From assembly GCA_905221605.1 (NCBI GenBank), contig CAJNDS010002104.1:397001-461000 (forward strand): DNA of 64,000 nt, in the 5' to 3' direction. Made by a program: the position numbers and the translations under genes. How positions within the stretch are numbered: the stretch's first letter is position 1; each line of letters starts with the position of its first letter. This document shows positions 20,765-33,090 of the stretch, piece by piece. The DNA comes from Symbiodinium natans. Its lineage: Eukaryota; Sar; Dinophyceae; Suessiales; Symbiodiniaceae. The notes under the pieces are model-generated. The model searched no databases. It was not told the origin of the DNA and saw only the letters and a list, made by a program, of their open reading frames with translations.

Positions 20765-23378
20765 TTAGTTAGGGGCCCACTGTGCCATTCTCATGGGCCG
20801 TCGATATCAGCATTGCGAAATAGTTCTCTCTTGTTGCTGCCGTACACAGCCATGCGTCTCCGAGACATGCACATCATGTGGCGAAGTCAGACGATTAAGA
20901 GGATTCGGGATACGCCCATGTAAGGGACAGTAGTAGAAGTAGAAGCCTCTGGCTGTGCTGCAACTTGGCTGAGACACTCGTTTGTTCCAATCGGACATCT
21001 CTAGCAACTCGCAACTCCTCCTGCATCTGATGGCTCGCCTTTTGGCCGCCACTGCAACGGCGACGGGCGAAATACGGTAGAATGTCTGCAATTTGTCTCC
21101 TGGCGAGCGCCGAAAGACTTGGACGAGCTACCGTGGAGGCGACCGCAGGTCTATGCAAGGGTACAATTAGGGGCAAAGGTCTGGCTACAACAGAGCGGAC
21201 ATGAGCAGCAAATTTGACATGCAAGATGCAGTGAAATGGCAGAAACGCCTCAAATAGGGGAAGAAAGGCACGGGGCAGGAGCGAAGGGGGTAGGGCGAGG
21301 AGGTTATGGGGTTATGGGAATGTGAGGGCGCTCGAAGAGAGAAGCGAAGACTGGATGCTTCTTCACACCCTTGAGGAATGGAATTATACAATGTCTCCTA
21401 GCAGGCACTCCCCGAAAAGGTTGGGAAGGAAGCAAGAGGGAGTGAACTCTTCGGAGATCTTTGGATGTCACATGACAGCTTGCATCGGAGCCTAGGCGTG
21501 GAACAAAATACATGATGCAGCTTTGGAGTACTTCTTCAGAAATCTGTGGCTTTATGAGAATTCTATAGTGGATTCTTGGTACCAACAATTAACAAATATG
21601 TTCAAGCTGCCCCTGAGTTTGACAATGGCTACTGCTAGCGCATCCACGGCCTGTACCCTCAGCACATCTGTCAACGATGCAGTCGGGAACAAGCCTGGCT
21701 CGAGGTGTTTCCGTGAAGTGATGAAGGGCCTTTTAGTGGGATGCCTGGGGGCGGCTTTGCTGTAAGATGTTGCGACTCGTCGGACGGCCCAGCAGTTACC
21801 TACCAGATATCTCCTGCCAGAACACGACGTGCTCTTCAACATATTGGTTGGCCCCAGAGCGAGACCTTCTTTCCAGCACCTGCCGCACCTGCCGATCCGG
21901 CCTCGGCACAACAAGCACGTTGGGAATTGCTCAAGCTGTTGCCAACTTCCTCGCATAGTCTAGGCACTGGATGGGCTGTCAAAAACAGTTCCACCTCTGG
22001 GCTTTTTCCATTCAACACATGACCTTAATATGGAAGGCATGATTCCCTCGAAACCTTCGTCAAGCCCTCCAGACTCTGGGAGAACCAGGCAGGTGGAGTG
22101 TCCGCGCAAGGGTGACGTCCTTCATCTTGGCCTGTTGCCGGTACCTCCAAGCAGGGAACCTCCAGCGACCCTAAGCCCAGGGAACTCAAGATGTGAGTTG
22201 AGTGAGGTGGGAAAAAGGTAAAGGTCTCAGGTGCAGCAAGCGTCTGGAGCTCTCAGACTGGGCTGCTTAGCCTGCGAAAATCGTCCCGCAATGCTCTGCA
22301 CAACCATCGGCTCGCTTTTTTGTCAACTCATGCGCCTCACATGAAGCCTTTTCGAGAGCGCTCTGTCGACGAGTGCTCACCACTTCATGCAAAGCCGTGC
22401 CGGGCAGCAATTCTTGCTCCTCTGAATCATCGCTCAAAGGACGAAGCTCCGAGCACCATGCCATGTGGAAGACCAGGCATTGCACACTCTGCCTACGTAG
22501 CATTAAGTGTGATCATGCGGGCAGCCATCAAGTGTCAACACTTGTAAACATTCATAAACAGCTATACGGCGTGGAATTCAGCTTAGAGATCTGGACAACT
22601 TGTCGCAAGTACTCGCCCCTGACCTAAAACACTGTCAGGACTATCAAACGCTACTCTAAAATCCTACGGTATCCAACGGACTCTTTCACAGAGCTCGCGG
22701 AACCAGCTCGGGCTAAGGCATGCACAAGCTCGTAGCTGGTGCAGCCTCAGCTGAAACATACATTGAATTTGCGTGTTGCTTGTCTTGCTTCAAGTTTTCA
22801 ATCTCAAAGCGCAAACTATGTCGGCGTAGTCCGCAAACAGTGGAAGACCGCAACGCCAAGTACGCGCCTGCTCCACTGTACTATGCAAAGTGCTCCCGAT
22901 TGCGACGACAGCTCCGGATGACAGTTCTGCACTTCACATGGAACATGCGCACATCACCAGGAGCACGATTTCGAACACCTTATGCACCCCGTCTATACCC
23001 TGAAAAACCCCAGGGGCTACCCTCAGAGGCTTGGCAAGAGCCGACTTGAACCCGAACTCTCGCATCCTGACCCGCGCGAGCACTTCTTTACTCTGAGCAT
23101 GTCGCTGCACGGCCTTTGATTTCTGGCATGAGGGAGTACGTTCAGCTACCCAGTCGTGCCAATCTGCAGCCCAGTGTCAGCAAAAATCTGACATCCAACT
23201 GGAGGGCAGCATAACCATCTCAAACATCGAGCGCCAGGAATGCCGCCATCATCAGTGGACACTCACTTCCCAGCCTTCCATGATACTTACGGGCCTCACA
23301 TGAACCTGAGCTACAGGCCCATACAGCTGACGTGCACGACATGGCATGACATGAGCGTGGGTCGGGTCGACATTGTAC

Positions 23379-24236
23379 CTAGACACGGCCTGCCTTGGCC
23401 TTCTTGGACATCATCTTCTCCCATTCGGCCGTGAGTGCCGCCTTGTATCTGCCGTCCATCTCCATGATCATCTCCTGTCTGTATTCTTGCTTAGCCAAGC
23501 AGCTATTGCTTCAACAGCAACACATCATGGCATTTAGAAGAAGTCCGTAGCGTGGAAGGGTCTCAGACTTTTTACGGCTTGAAGGTACGATTCTGATTGG
23601 TGCGCCAAGGTCGATGAAGCAAGTCAGTGGGTACATAGAATGATGCCGTCGAAAACTGCTCTTCGCAGCCAAGCAAGATACTTGGCTGCGATTCATGAAT
23701 GCGGTCATGTCGCGGCAAGAGACCTGTTTCATACACTGGACTGGACTGTTGAGTTGCAGCCGTCCCAGAAGCACATAACAGCCACTGAGCCACTGGCTAA
23801 TTCCTGGAAACCTTCTGGAAAAAGTCACAAAGCCAGCCAATCTGACTCACACGTATGGGAAATGGCCTCGTTGTAAGGATATTCAATTTCCTCTGCATCT
23901 GCAGGAATCTGTCCATTGTCCTGCAGGGCGTCCCAAAGTGGTCAGTTTGTAACTACCTGAAGAAGCCGAAACCTACTTTCTTGTAGGTTGCCTAAGAATT
24001 CTACACAGCATTTTTGGTCATGAGCTACAAAAATAGGTTCTTCAGGTTGCTCATGGAACACTCAGCATGACGGCAAGCCATGTTGGATTTGACGCCTGGC
24101 TCACAGGATGTGAAAACACCGCATACATCTGAACGCACACCCGCCAGACCTTCATCATCTTGATGTACATCTTCCATTCAGCCAGGCACTCGCTCAGATG
24201 CTTGTCCAGAGGATGGGCCTTCATGTGCTTGTACGC
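23379..24236 (-). CDS. Unidentified gene, three C-terminal exons
   Basis: Three minus-strand exons have consistent borders. 24,150-24,236 codes 29 residues including MKAHPLDKHLSECLAEWKMY, with AG acceptor and GT donor. 23,867-23,920 codes DNGQIPADAEEIEYPYNE, with a GC donor. 23,379-23,485 codes a charged, helical C-terminus including MDGRYKAALTAEWEKMMSKK and a TAG stop. The composition is that of a soluble, charged protein. The family is not recognised. Further 5' exons must lie above 24,240, where CT/TTC simple repeats obscure reading. Confidence 0.6.
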
Positions 24237-24409
24237 CTGCCGTCGAAGTTGGCAAGGGCTCGTCGACATTTCTTTCTTTCGGATTGTTTTCTTCATTTCT
24301 TTCTGTCTTTCTTTCAGGGGACCGGGGGGGCTGACCCCCCCGCGTGGCGCGCGCCCTGGCGTTCGAGGTAGTCGGTGGCACGCAGCAGCTAGTGCAGAAC
24401 CCCTTTGGC

Positions 24410-24545
24410 TTTTTTCTTTCTTCTCCCTCTCGTCTTCATCTTCTCCTTCTTCTTCGTCTTCTTCTGTTCATTCTTCTTCTTGCATTCTTCTTCTTCGGGG
24501 CATGAAGGCCAGGGAAAATAATCCTGACCAACGCGCTCTGGGCGC

Positions 24546-24588
<43 letters not shown>

Positions 24589-24592
24589 GCGC
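24410..24592 (+). repeat. TTC-rich and CT microsatellites
   Basis: TTC/TCTT-rich DNA followed by about 18 CT units at 24,551-24,587. It makes spurious Ser-Leu and Arg-Glu frames. Confidence 0.9.
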
Positions 24593-25410
24593 GCAAGTCT
24601 GTTTGGGAGAGTTGCCACCTTTTGTGACCTCTGTGTGGTCGTACAACGGGTCTCGGGGTTCCAAGGGGTCACCAAGAAATGTCCCCTACGACAACCTAAG
24701 AGTGCACCCTGTTAAGCCAGTACCGCCTTGACCTTTTCCGCTGTGTCCCCCAAAAGAGCTAGTCGCTACTCGCGCCGTCATGTGTTCTTCGTCTGCGGCT
24801 ATCCACATCTGGTAGTGGGGAACCACGGCGATCGTGGTGCTGCAGCGCGGTGATGTAGGCCCCTTTTCCCTCCACTTGAACTCTCTGAGGATGAGAACTC
24901 TTCAGTTGGTTCTCGAGCTTCTTTCCCCCGGAGAGGTGTTGTGTGTTGGTCGTTGGAGGTGTGTCGGTGTGATAGACGGGTGGGAGTGGGAGCGGTGCAG
25001 GTGGGCTTTAGGGGATCGTGTCCGGGGTGTTTGGTGCCTCCTCTACTGGGGATTGGTCGGGGGGAGTGTGTCAGCCATTCGTCAATCGCCCCCTAAATGC
25101 CCAAACACCAGAACCAAATGGGGTTTTTGGGTGAGCGCTTGATCTGTGAATTAGCGAAATACAGAAGGTGACGGGGTGCATTCATTGTAGTCACTATACT
25201 TATATGCATTATTATATTCGCATATACATATATATGTGTGTGTATGTAGATACACAAGAAGAAGTTAAGAAGCAAATGAACATGAACAGACATAAAGATA
25301 AGAAGTAATTAACTCAACTGAACGAAGAATAAGACAATAAACAAATAACACATGTAGGTACACATACATACATGTGTATATATGTATAGATATGTATACA
25401 CACGGTGTAT
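24593..25410. other. No gene seen
   Basis: Between the simple repeats and the last exons of the flavoprotein gene. It includes a G/T-rich stretch (24,930-25,080) and an AT-rich stretch with short TA/CATA repeats (25,190-25,410). It must contain the end of the flavoprotein gene and the 5' part of the gene at 23.4-24.2 kb, but neither could be placed. Confidence 0.4.
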
Positions 25411-25419
25411 GTAGGATTC

Positions 25420-28400
25420 TCACCGCAGCCTTGAGCTTGTCGGCTTCGGCCAGCTCTGCGGCGAGATCAGGGAATTGGGTCTCGCGGGGCACACGCAGGA
25501 TCGGAGCAGCGTGGCATGCATTGCATGCGTCATCACTTGCAAGACTGCGACTAGCAAGAAATGGCCATCTTGAGACAGCATGAGCCTGCAGAAGGACCAT
25601 GGTCGCCAGCACATGGGCGCCCTTGTAGATGTAGTTGCACCTGCATCTCAAGCATCACACGCTGTAGACAATATACAGGCATTGGCTGAGGCTGGCGCTC
25701 GTAGTGGTCGTCCCGAGTCGTCTTGGGCAGCCAATCCCTCACGCCTGCAAGGCAATCACTCACCGCCGCTACAGTATGCACGTTCGTGGCCACTGACTTT
25801 TCCAAACACGCACGCATCAGGTGACAAGCCTACGAACTTCTCCGGGTGATCGATGAAGTAGCGGTTCGTGATGATCTGCCCAGCATAGCCTCAGCATGCT
25901 GGAACCTTTCTCAATACCTGATCGTACTCCGAGCTTCGATGACGCGCAAGGGTCTCGGCGAACCACTCTGACTATCGGGCAAGCCACCCGGCGCCAAACT
26001 GAAGCCGGCAAAGTTCTTGGCTTGCACACCTTGTCAGGGAACCTCTACTCAACATCTCTCGCAGCAGCAAGCTCTAACCAGCCGGGGAGGTGAGAAAAAA
26101 AACTTCCTGTCAAAATTATCTTTCAAAAGATAACAAGCTCCCAGACCACGCCTTTGGCTGGAGCCATGACCGGCATCAAGGCTTCACCGTTGACCCACCA
26201 GCCCTGATAAAACTTGAAGCCGATGATGTCGTCAAAATCTGTCGCCCCATGGCTTCCCAAACATTTCATGATCACCTGCTGTGGTCAGAGACACCAAAGA
26301 ACCGCAGCTTCTCTCCAATGCAAGGGTTTTCAGGGCCGATGCCCAGCTCTCGACATGAACAAACCCTCACAAACCTTAGGAAAATAGTTGCAGGAGTGCA
26401 TGCGGGTGACGTTGCACTCTATCTCCTTGCCGTCCTTGAGGTGGACCTTGCCTGCGAAACACGTCGTGGATACAAGGAACACACTATGTTGTGCCAGTAA
26501 CAGCACTCTCTGAACCTGTCAGTACATGTGTGGACTGGGCTTCAAACTTCAACAAGCTCAACCTGACGTTGACCCTCGGTACTCTGGGGCATCCACCTTT
26601 GCTGAGCTTATCAATCTCACCATGGATCACCTCGCACACCTTGGCTAGAATGGCTGCTCAAGCGTGTAGGAACCACAACGGGCCGGTCTGAATTACTCAG
26701 CCTTTGTCCTAGAAAATGCAGGCAGCTGCACCTTGTAGTAGCAGGCAAGGAAATAGATATCCGTCACGCCGAACCTAGTTCATGGTTGGGATCATATTAA
26801 AATGGTACCCTAAACCCTAAACGCTAAACCCTAAACCCTAAACTGTTACTCAGCCTTTGACTAAGGAACGTGGTCGTCTGCGTCAGGACGGCGCTCGATC
26901 GGTCCGCGTTGGCGTTGACAACTGGGTGGCTCCATACGTCCACTCCCAGGAGATCCTCGGATGCCGGAAAAATGCGACATAAAGGGGTTTATAGGGTTTA
27001 GGGTTTAGGGTTTAGGGTTTGGGGTTTGGGGTTTAGGGTTTAGGGTTTAGGTAGGGTTTAGGTTTATTTGGGGTTTTAACATGGCCCCTTAAGCCTCCTT
27101 CAAAGGGTTCTGAATCAAAATCAGGGGTATCTAAGGGGGTCCCCTTTTTTAGGGGCACAAGCACTCTCAGAATACGAGAGTCGTACATCTTCTGGAAGGC
27201 TTCGACGATGAAGGGCCCCGGGATCGGAACGGCAGCGCCGCTGACCATCCAAGAGACCATCTTCGGGCCGGCCAGGTGGCGATGCCGGCAAACGACGTAG
27301 ACCTTCTTGGACTTCCGCTCCACGCACGTGCGCACATTCTCGATGGTGAAGCCGCCGTGACCCACAATGCCTTCCAATGTGAGTCATATGAGGAAGCTCC
27401 GCCATGCTGTGAGGAATCGCTGGGTCATGGGGTTCACTTACATGAAACGATTAATGTTCCTTTCCAGCTCAGATGCATACACTCGCGTCCTTCAGCTTGT
27501 CGTAGTTTATGCCGTCGTAGGAGCCGTGGGTGATGTAGCCTCGCGCGCTGTCAGAAGGGCCGCAAATGGCTGAGAAGGCAACAGCACGAATGTCCCCGGC
27601 AGCCTTACGCTTATATAGATGGGAAAACTTACTGCTTCTGCACATTCCTATACATGCAGAAGCACAACATGTGTTTATAGTCATGTTAGTCGCTGTAGTA
27701 ACGGAATATGAGGAACTAACGGAGGGACCTCTACGTCTCTACGTCATCGCAAGCACCCTGTCGGGAAGGAGCCCCGCATATGCATAACATGTACAGGCAT
27801 GTACGAAACTGTGTATGTGTGTGTGTGTGCCTGACTCTCTGTCGCTGGTCCTGTCTGCACTGCTCTGTCTCTGTCTGGTCTGCTCTGTCTGGTTCTGTCC
27901 GGCTCCTGTCTGGGTCCGGTATGGGTCCAGTCGGGTCTGGTCTGGTGTGTCCGTGCACGCGCACATCTGCGCTCATGCGTATGGGAGGGAGAGACAGGCA
28001 GAGCTATAGAGAGAGAGGGAGAGAGAAAGAAAGAAAGCGAGAGAGAGAGAGAGAGAGAGCCAGAGATAAAGTTTTGGCTTAATGCCCTTTGCAGAAATGG
28101 CCAAGCGACCGCCAAAGTCCTCACGACCAGGCCACTTCAAGTCAATGGGATTGTAGAAAACACCTGCAGCTGCATTGGTCCAACAATTGCTGGAAGATAC
28201 CCTGCTCCATCCATGCTAAAGCATGTTCCACTGCGGAAGTGCTGTGTCAAGACGCACGTGCTAGAAAGGTCGCGATTGAAAATGCCGATGCCTGGGCAGG
28301 AAATCAAGGCCGAGCACTTGAGGGTCTCCGACGCGTCTTCGGTCGTTAGGCTCAACTCCTCAGGTGCGACTACAAGGGTGGGTGCACTCATGTGGGGGGT

Positions 28401-31400
28401 TTCCGAAAATTAGGGACCCTAATATAGACCCCCAACATAGTAAGATTCCCTTATCACAAGGACCCCAGAAAGGTACCCCTAATTTCGGAAACCCCAGTGT
28501 GTGCCCTGTGTGGTGATCATGGTAACATGGTGTTGTGCTGGCACTGTCTACTTTCCATCCCGGCGACAATATGCCCACCAGCCAGGAGGTCGCCCTTCAC
28601 CTCCACCTTCTCAAGGGAGGTGCCGAACCTGCATGGGCAGGGTTTAGGGTTTAGAGTTTAGGGTTTAGGGTTTAGGGTTACAATCCTGGCTGGATTCATT
28701 CCACCATGGCATCTAGCGGCACGGGGTGGTGCTCCATGTCGGGGTCAGCTGAAGACTGACGGCCTATATAGCACGACACGACGCTCCACCTTGAATGCTA
28801 CAGATATCAGCTCTATGCGCTTCAGCGATTGGATGTGAGGTTCATAACAACGCATCTCAGCATTTTACTGAGCAAAACGCCGGCTTCCTCATTGGCATCC
28901 ATTAAAACATATCCCGGAAGCCACTTCAGAAGCGTTCAGGGCTCCTTTAATATAACAATAAAAAAAAAGAAGATAAGAATGAAATACCATAATCATAAAC
29001 TTATACACTAATCTAGTAATACAACAGAGTGATGTCGTGCCTACAGGTAGACCCAATCAGAGACCCCAAAACCATCACTACTCAGCACTTTCAAAAACAC
29101 ATCCCTCCTCAGCGAAGACGGTAGAACCTCTATGCGAATCAGCTCTTTCCGCAAAAGCAGAACAGACTTGTCAAATGGGTTGCCGGGTCAATTCACACGA
29201 ACTTCGTCCAAAAGTATCAGGGTGCACAAGTTGGATATCAAGGGAATGCGGGGAATTAGGGCCCTATGTATGATATATACCCTTTAAGGGATTATCTAGG
29301 GTACCTCATTTCCTCATTCCCTGCTAGCCAACAGTCAGTTCAAAGGTGAGCAGCTTTCAGACAAGAGGCTTGGCTTTGTCCTCCAGCCCATGCTTCTCTG
29401 CACAGGCAACGCACATGTCCAGGATACTGTCGCGCGAAGGCCAGGTTTTCTGCTCCTTCAAAGCAAGATGATGCCCTACGCCCAGCAAAACCAAAACCAG
29501 TTTCCATGCGATGTTGATTCCTTCTGCGTGTCTGGAGCTTCTTCCTTGGTCGAGGACTCCGCGAGGACTCTGACACCCTAAGCAAGTCTAATGAGCAAAA
29601 AGGCAGAAAAACCTAGGGTGTGTTGTTGCAAAGTCCTTGCACCGAATGGTAGTAAGAACATCGTTCTGAACAGTCCGGTCGCAACAACAGCAACATTCAT
29701 AGCGCACCGAGTCGCAGCACAATCCAAACGCTTTTACAGTTGTACTTTTCGCAGCCGCAACAAGAAAGAGCACCTGCATGCCGAGCTGTGTGTGTCACTC
29801 CCGTGAGGTTGTAGCGGTGGCATTGCACCTGCACAACACCTCCCGAACATCGCATACACCATCACATGGAATCATGTAGCTAGCTGCTCGGCCATCAAGG
29901 CCACAATCGTCCGATGAGATTTAGCTGCTTGCAAGCATTGCAGCTTCAAACTGACACTACAGAGTCTGTGTATGTGCTAAGTCTTAAAAGGTAAAGAAAG
30001 TGGCGGCGCAGCGGCGGCGGCGGTGGTGCGGCGGCGGCGCGGCGGCGGGGTCGGGGTGTGTGGGCGGCGGGGGGGCGGCGGCCCCACCTATGGCTCCACC
30101 TTTGTTTCACCTCTGTCTCCACCTTTGTCTCCACCTTTGTTCCACCTTTGTTCCACCTTTGTTTCACCTTTGTTTCACCTTTTGTTCACTTTTTTTCACC
30201 TTTTTCCTAGGAAAAATGTGACTCGGACGTGCCCCAACCCCGACGCCCCAAAAGGTGGCAGAAAGGTGGCCCGGATCTCGACCCCCGCCCGGCACCCGTG
30301 CAAAAGGTGGCGAAAAGGTGGCCGCCACGCCCCGCCACCCAAAAGGTGGCCAAGCAGCGGCAGCATACCCTACTCCCACACCTCTTCCCTTCCCCCGACG
30401 AACCACATTGACCTTTAGGTTATCCTCCCTATCTTTTTCCTACCTTTCCCCATTCACCTTTAGTTTACCTTTCGCTCACCTTCGCTGTCCCCCACACCTC
30501 CTCCCTTACCTTTTTTCTACCTTTCCCCGTTCATCTTTAGTTTACCTTTGTTTCGGCCTTGCTAACTATTTTGTTCAACCCAGAATATACCAATTATAAG
30601 AGCTCATTTAATACGGCCTGCAAGGAGACCTTGAGAAAGAAGCTAGCTGGGACAAAGCAGCCCTAGCCACCACTAGCCCGCACCAGCAAGCGATCCTCGT
30701 CCGCGTGCACTTCTGGGTCCAGATACTCCGGGACATAGGTTCCCTGGTTGAGGTGAGGGGTTTAGGGTTTTAGGGTTTAAGGGTTTAAGGGCCTCGGGTT
30801 TCGGGTTCAGGGTTCAGGGTTTAGGGTTTAGGGTTTCGGGTTTAGGGTTTAGGGTTGAGGAGAGGGGACCAAGAGTAGGTAAGCGGCAGGGCCTAGGCAA
30901 GTTGGCTCGTGCCTGATCTCAAGCCGTCTGGCCAGCGCGAGTCCAGCCCAACTACTTCTGACCCTAAACCCTAAACCCTAAACCCTAAACCCTAAACCCT
31001 AACACAGGTGAGCCTTCTCAGTCTGCAGCTTCGTGGTTTCGTTGGCCACATCCCTCCATGTTGTTCCACCGAAGGCCTCGTAACCTGGCCAAGGTAAGCT
31101 CACTGAAGCTCTGCGAACAAGGGTTTAGGCCCTAGTTTAGGCTGCTCGATCCTGAGCTAGCTGCTATTACAAGGACGTCAGTCGGGCAAAGTAAGCCTGG
31201 AATACAAAGCTCTACATCCGGAGCCTTCTATGCTAAAGGGCATTGGAGCAGAGCACAACTCGCCCTTTCTCCGGATCCACCAAGGCCGGGAATACTGAGC
31301 GGGGGTTGCAGGCTGGCAGGTATGGGGAGCCGAACAGTTGCGCGTCGGTGGGCTTCAGATGTTCTGTGTCAAAAGTAAAAAAGGCCCAAGGATGCATTCA

Positions 31401-31977
31401 TTAAGGCTTGGATGGAATCCCGCTCGGCTTGATTAGTGATTAGTGATTAGCTTCCACATGCAAGATGGAACCGACACTTAATCACTCATCACTAATCAAG
31501 TGACACGGGATTCGCTGCAGGCTTCAGTGGACGGCAGCTCCTAAACCCATTTTGGACTTTGGACATGCAGGGTGGCTTCGATACAAAGTGAAAAGTGAAA
31601 AGTGAAAAGGCCCCACAGGGTTGATTCCATTGAGGCTTGGATGGAATCCCGCTCGACCGCGAAGCAAGAAGAAGCGAGCGCTTTACATATTAGGAAGGAG
31701 AGCAATAGACAAGCCAAATTCACAAAAGTTTGAAATCACGTCGGAAGCCATTGAGCCCTGACGAATCCTACCAAGAATGTTTTCCAACGATCCCCAATGG
31801 CCGAGCCACGCTCCAGGATGATAAAGTCCTTGCGGTCTTGCCTGCGCTTCATGAATCACGGCGTCAGGGGTCCCGGGGCTCGTTTTGCACTCTCCGGCAC
31901 AAGGGGAGCCTGAGAAAGTCGACGGCTGTCATGAGGCCGCCCATACCCCCACCGAGAATGACAATGGGATGGTCGTA
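25420..31977 (-). CDS. FAD/NAD(P)-binding monooxygenase-like flavoprotein
   Basis: The first recognised exon (31,910-31,977) carries a dinucleotide-binding Rossmann start, HPIVILGGGMGGLMTAVDFL. It splices through a GC donor to 31,772-31,841 (DRKDFIILERGSAIGDRWKT), completing an Arg codon across the junction. Downstream coding blocks follow: about 29,380-29,440; 28,560-28,625; 28,292-28,369 (ETLKCSALISCP, GC donor); 28,100-28,165 (LKWPGREDFGGRLA); 27,478-27,568 (YITHGSYDGINYDKLKDA); 27,175-27,385, a second nucleotide-binding block GHGGFTIENVRTCVE then KVYVVCRHRHLAGPKMVSWM; 26,865-26,950; 26,705-26,770 (FGVTDIYFLACYYKVQLPAF); 26,390-26,455; 26,175-26,265 (DDIIGFKFYQGWWVNGEALM); 25,920-26,040 (EWFAETLARHRSSEYDQVL); and 25,420-25,530. 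Two Rossmann motifs suggest a flavin-containing monooxygenase or related oxidoreductase. Substrate unknown. Introns hold telomere-like tracts and a MITE. Confidence 0.8.
26808..26842 (-). repeat. CCCTAAA tract in a flavoprotein intron
   Basis: About five CCCTAAA units on plus, one changed, between two coding blocks of the flavoprotein gene. Its orientation is opposite to the next tract at 26,991. Confidence 0.9.
26991..27066 (+). repeat. TTTAGGG array in a flavoprotein intron
   Basis: About ten units, some TTTGGGG, directly downstream (in transcription order) of the GHGGFTIENVRTCVE exon. Confidence 0.9.
27835..28058 (+). repeat. CTGTC-type minisatellite and GA microsatellite
   Basis: CTGTCTGG-like repeats (27,835-27,950) followed by GA/GAAA repeats (28,005-28,058) in a flavoprotein intron. 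Confidence 0.85.
28389..28497. mobile_element. MITE, GGGTTTCCGAAATTAGGG family
   Basis: The ends are inverted copies of GGGTTTCCGAAAATTAGGG and CCCCTAATTTCGGAAACCC, with an AT-richer centre of about 60 bases. It lies in a flavoprotein intron, about 20 bases before the acceptor of exon 28,292-28,369. Confidence 0.75.
28639..28680 (+). repeat. TTTAGGG tract in a flavoprotein intron
   Basis: Six units, one changed to TTTAGAG. Confidence 0.9.
29241..29330. mobile_element. MITE-like palindrome, diverged
   Basis: GGGAATGCGGGGAATTAGGG at the left is loosely inverted against CCTCATTTCCTCATTCCC at the right. It lies in a flavoprotein intron. Confidence 0.4.
30000..30352. repeat. GC-rich and CCACCTTT/AAAGGTGG minisatellites
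   Basis: A GGCGGC-rich block (30,000-30,085) is followed by about ten CCACCTTTGTTT-like units (30,088-30,205), then by complementary AAAAGGTGG units (30,246-30,352). The last two blocks can pair with each other. It lies in a flavoprotein intron. Confidence 0.85.
30757..30856 (+). repeat. Degenerate TTTAGGG array in a flavoprotein intron
   Basis: About 13 units with changes such as TTCAGGG and TTTCGGG. Confidence 0.9.
30960..31002 (-). repeat. CCCTAAA tract in a flavoprotein intron
   Basis: Six perfect CCCTAAA units on plus, about 100 bases from the opposite-orientation array at 30,757. Confidence 0.95.
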
Positions 31978-32978
31978 CTGGCCTCGTTTGCAGATGTGGG
32001 GCTGGAGGATGACAGGGCTCATGCTTCATGCTCTGGTTTGCGTGGGTCGTCCAAAAGGTATGCAGAGGCATGTGCCAGCGTAGTTACTCTTTCAAGGCCC
32101 ATGTCGGTTCTCTCGTTTCAGCATGTCTGGCACGTGCCAACTCAGCGGCTGGTACTCCTTAGTAGGATGGCCCTGGGAGAGATCTTAGTTGAGAGATCCG
32201 GTCGGCCACAATTCAGCCAGGCGACGCCTTGACGCGGCACTGCCATTTGTATAGCCTCCTCCGGACATGGTGGTGGACCTGCAAGCCAGAACTGCGTTTA
32301 CGCATGGTAGAAAGTCTGAACAAGCCTGGACATGTTTTTCTTCGCAAATGCCCGCCCTGCCGGGACCAACTCAGCTATTGCGACCCTAGCCAGACTCTGA
32401 GCGTTGTCCTGGCTCTAGTAAGTGCAACAATGTACGGGTGCAGCGGATGCCCAAACAGAGGTCAAGCCCAAGCGGCTTCTACGGACACCACCGGGAAGCA
32501 CAAAAGCCAGGGGCAGCTTGAGCCATAAGCCATAAGTGTGCAGCAGGCAGTCCCGGCTCAAAACAGGCTGTCGACTACTCAGCCTCATCACTCCATGTCC
32601 AACAAGCACGTATTTCATGGGGGCATCAACGCTTCCGTCGTGCAATGCCATCCTGATGCCATGACTCTGCGCACAATGCGTCGGCCACAGCCGCTTCCTC
32701 GTCCGTGTAGAAAGAAACTAACCTTAGGACGGGCCAGGCAACACCACCATCTGCATGTCAAAGACATTGACAAGCCGCCCGCCACAAAGTGCATCACTCC
32801 AGACTGACACATTATCGAAGCACTTGGAGCACTTGGTTGGAAAACATGCGGGACTCCGGGACAGCGTTGTGGGATGTAGTGAACCTGTTACAACGTCTCA
32901 GCACGCCGCATCATGCGCAGCCAGCGACCAAAGCGTCCAGCGTCAAAGGTCTGCAAGTTGCATATTAACACGGGACTG

Positions 32979-33090
32979 TTTATACGGGAGTTTCGAAGAT
33001 AAGGACCCCTACAATGGACCACCAAACAGTAGGATTCCCTTATACTAATGACCCCAATAAGGTACCCCTAATTTCGGAAGCCCCCATATG
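32979..33090. mobile_element. MITE, GGGTTTCCGAAATTAGGG family
   Basis: Left end ATACGGGAGTTTCGAAGAT, right end GGTACCCCTAATTTCGGAAG then CCCCCATATG. The centre includes AGTAGGATTCCCTTATA, shared with the copy at 28,389. Confidence 0.7.

Larger units (their letters stand above)
19038..23378. other. Region with only weak coding signals
   Basis: It holds the unlocated 5' end of the amylase, two MITE-like palindromes (19,388 and 20,674) and several minus-strand stretches that may be exons of an unknown gene. One near 21,620-21,690 contains SLTDVLRVQAVDALAVAIVK. One near 22,270-22,445 contains LPGTALHEVVSTRRQSALEK. No family is recognised and no junction was verified. The unknown gene ending at 23,379 is transcribed toward this region. 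Confidence 0.3.

Noticed and set aside
28060-28085. A relict of the dinoflagellate spliced leader (TTTTGGCTTA)
   Set aside because: Only about ten bases match the leader core TTTTGGCTCAAG, and the rest does not; no clear leader copy was found in the window.
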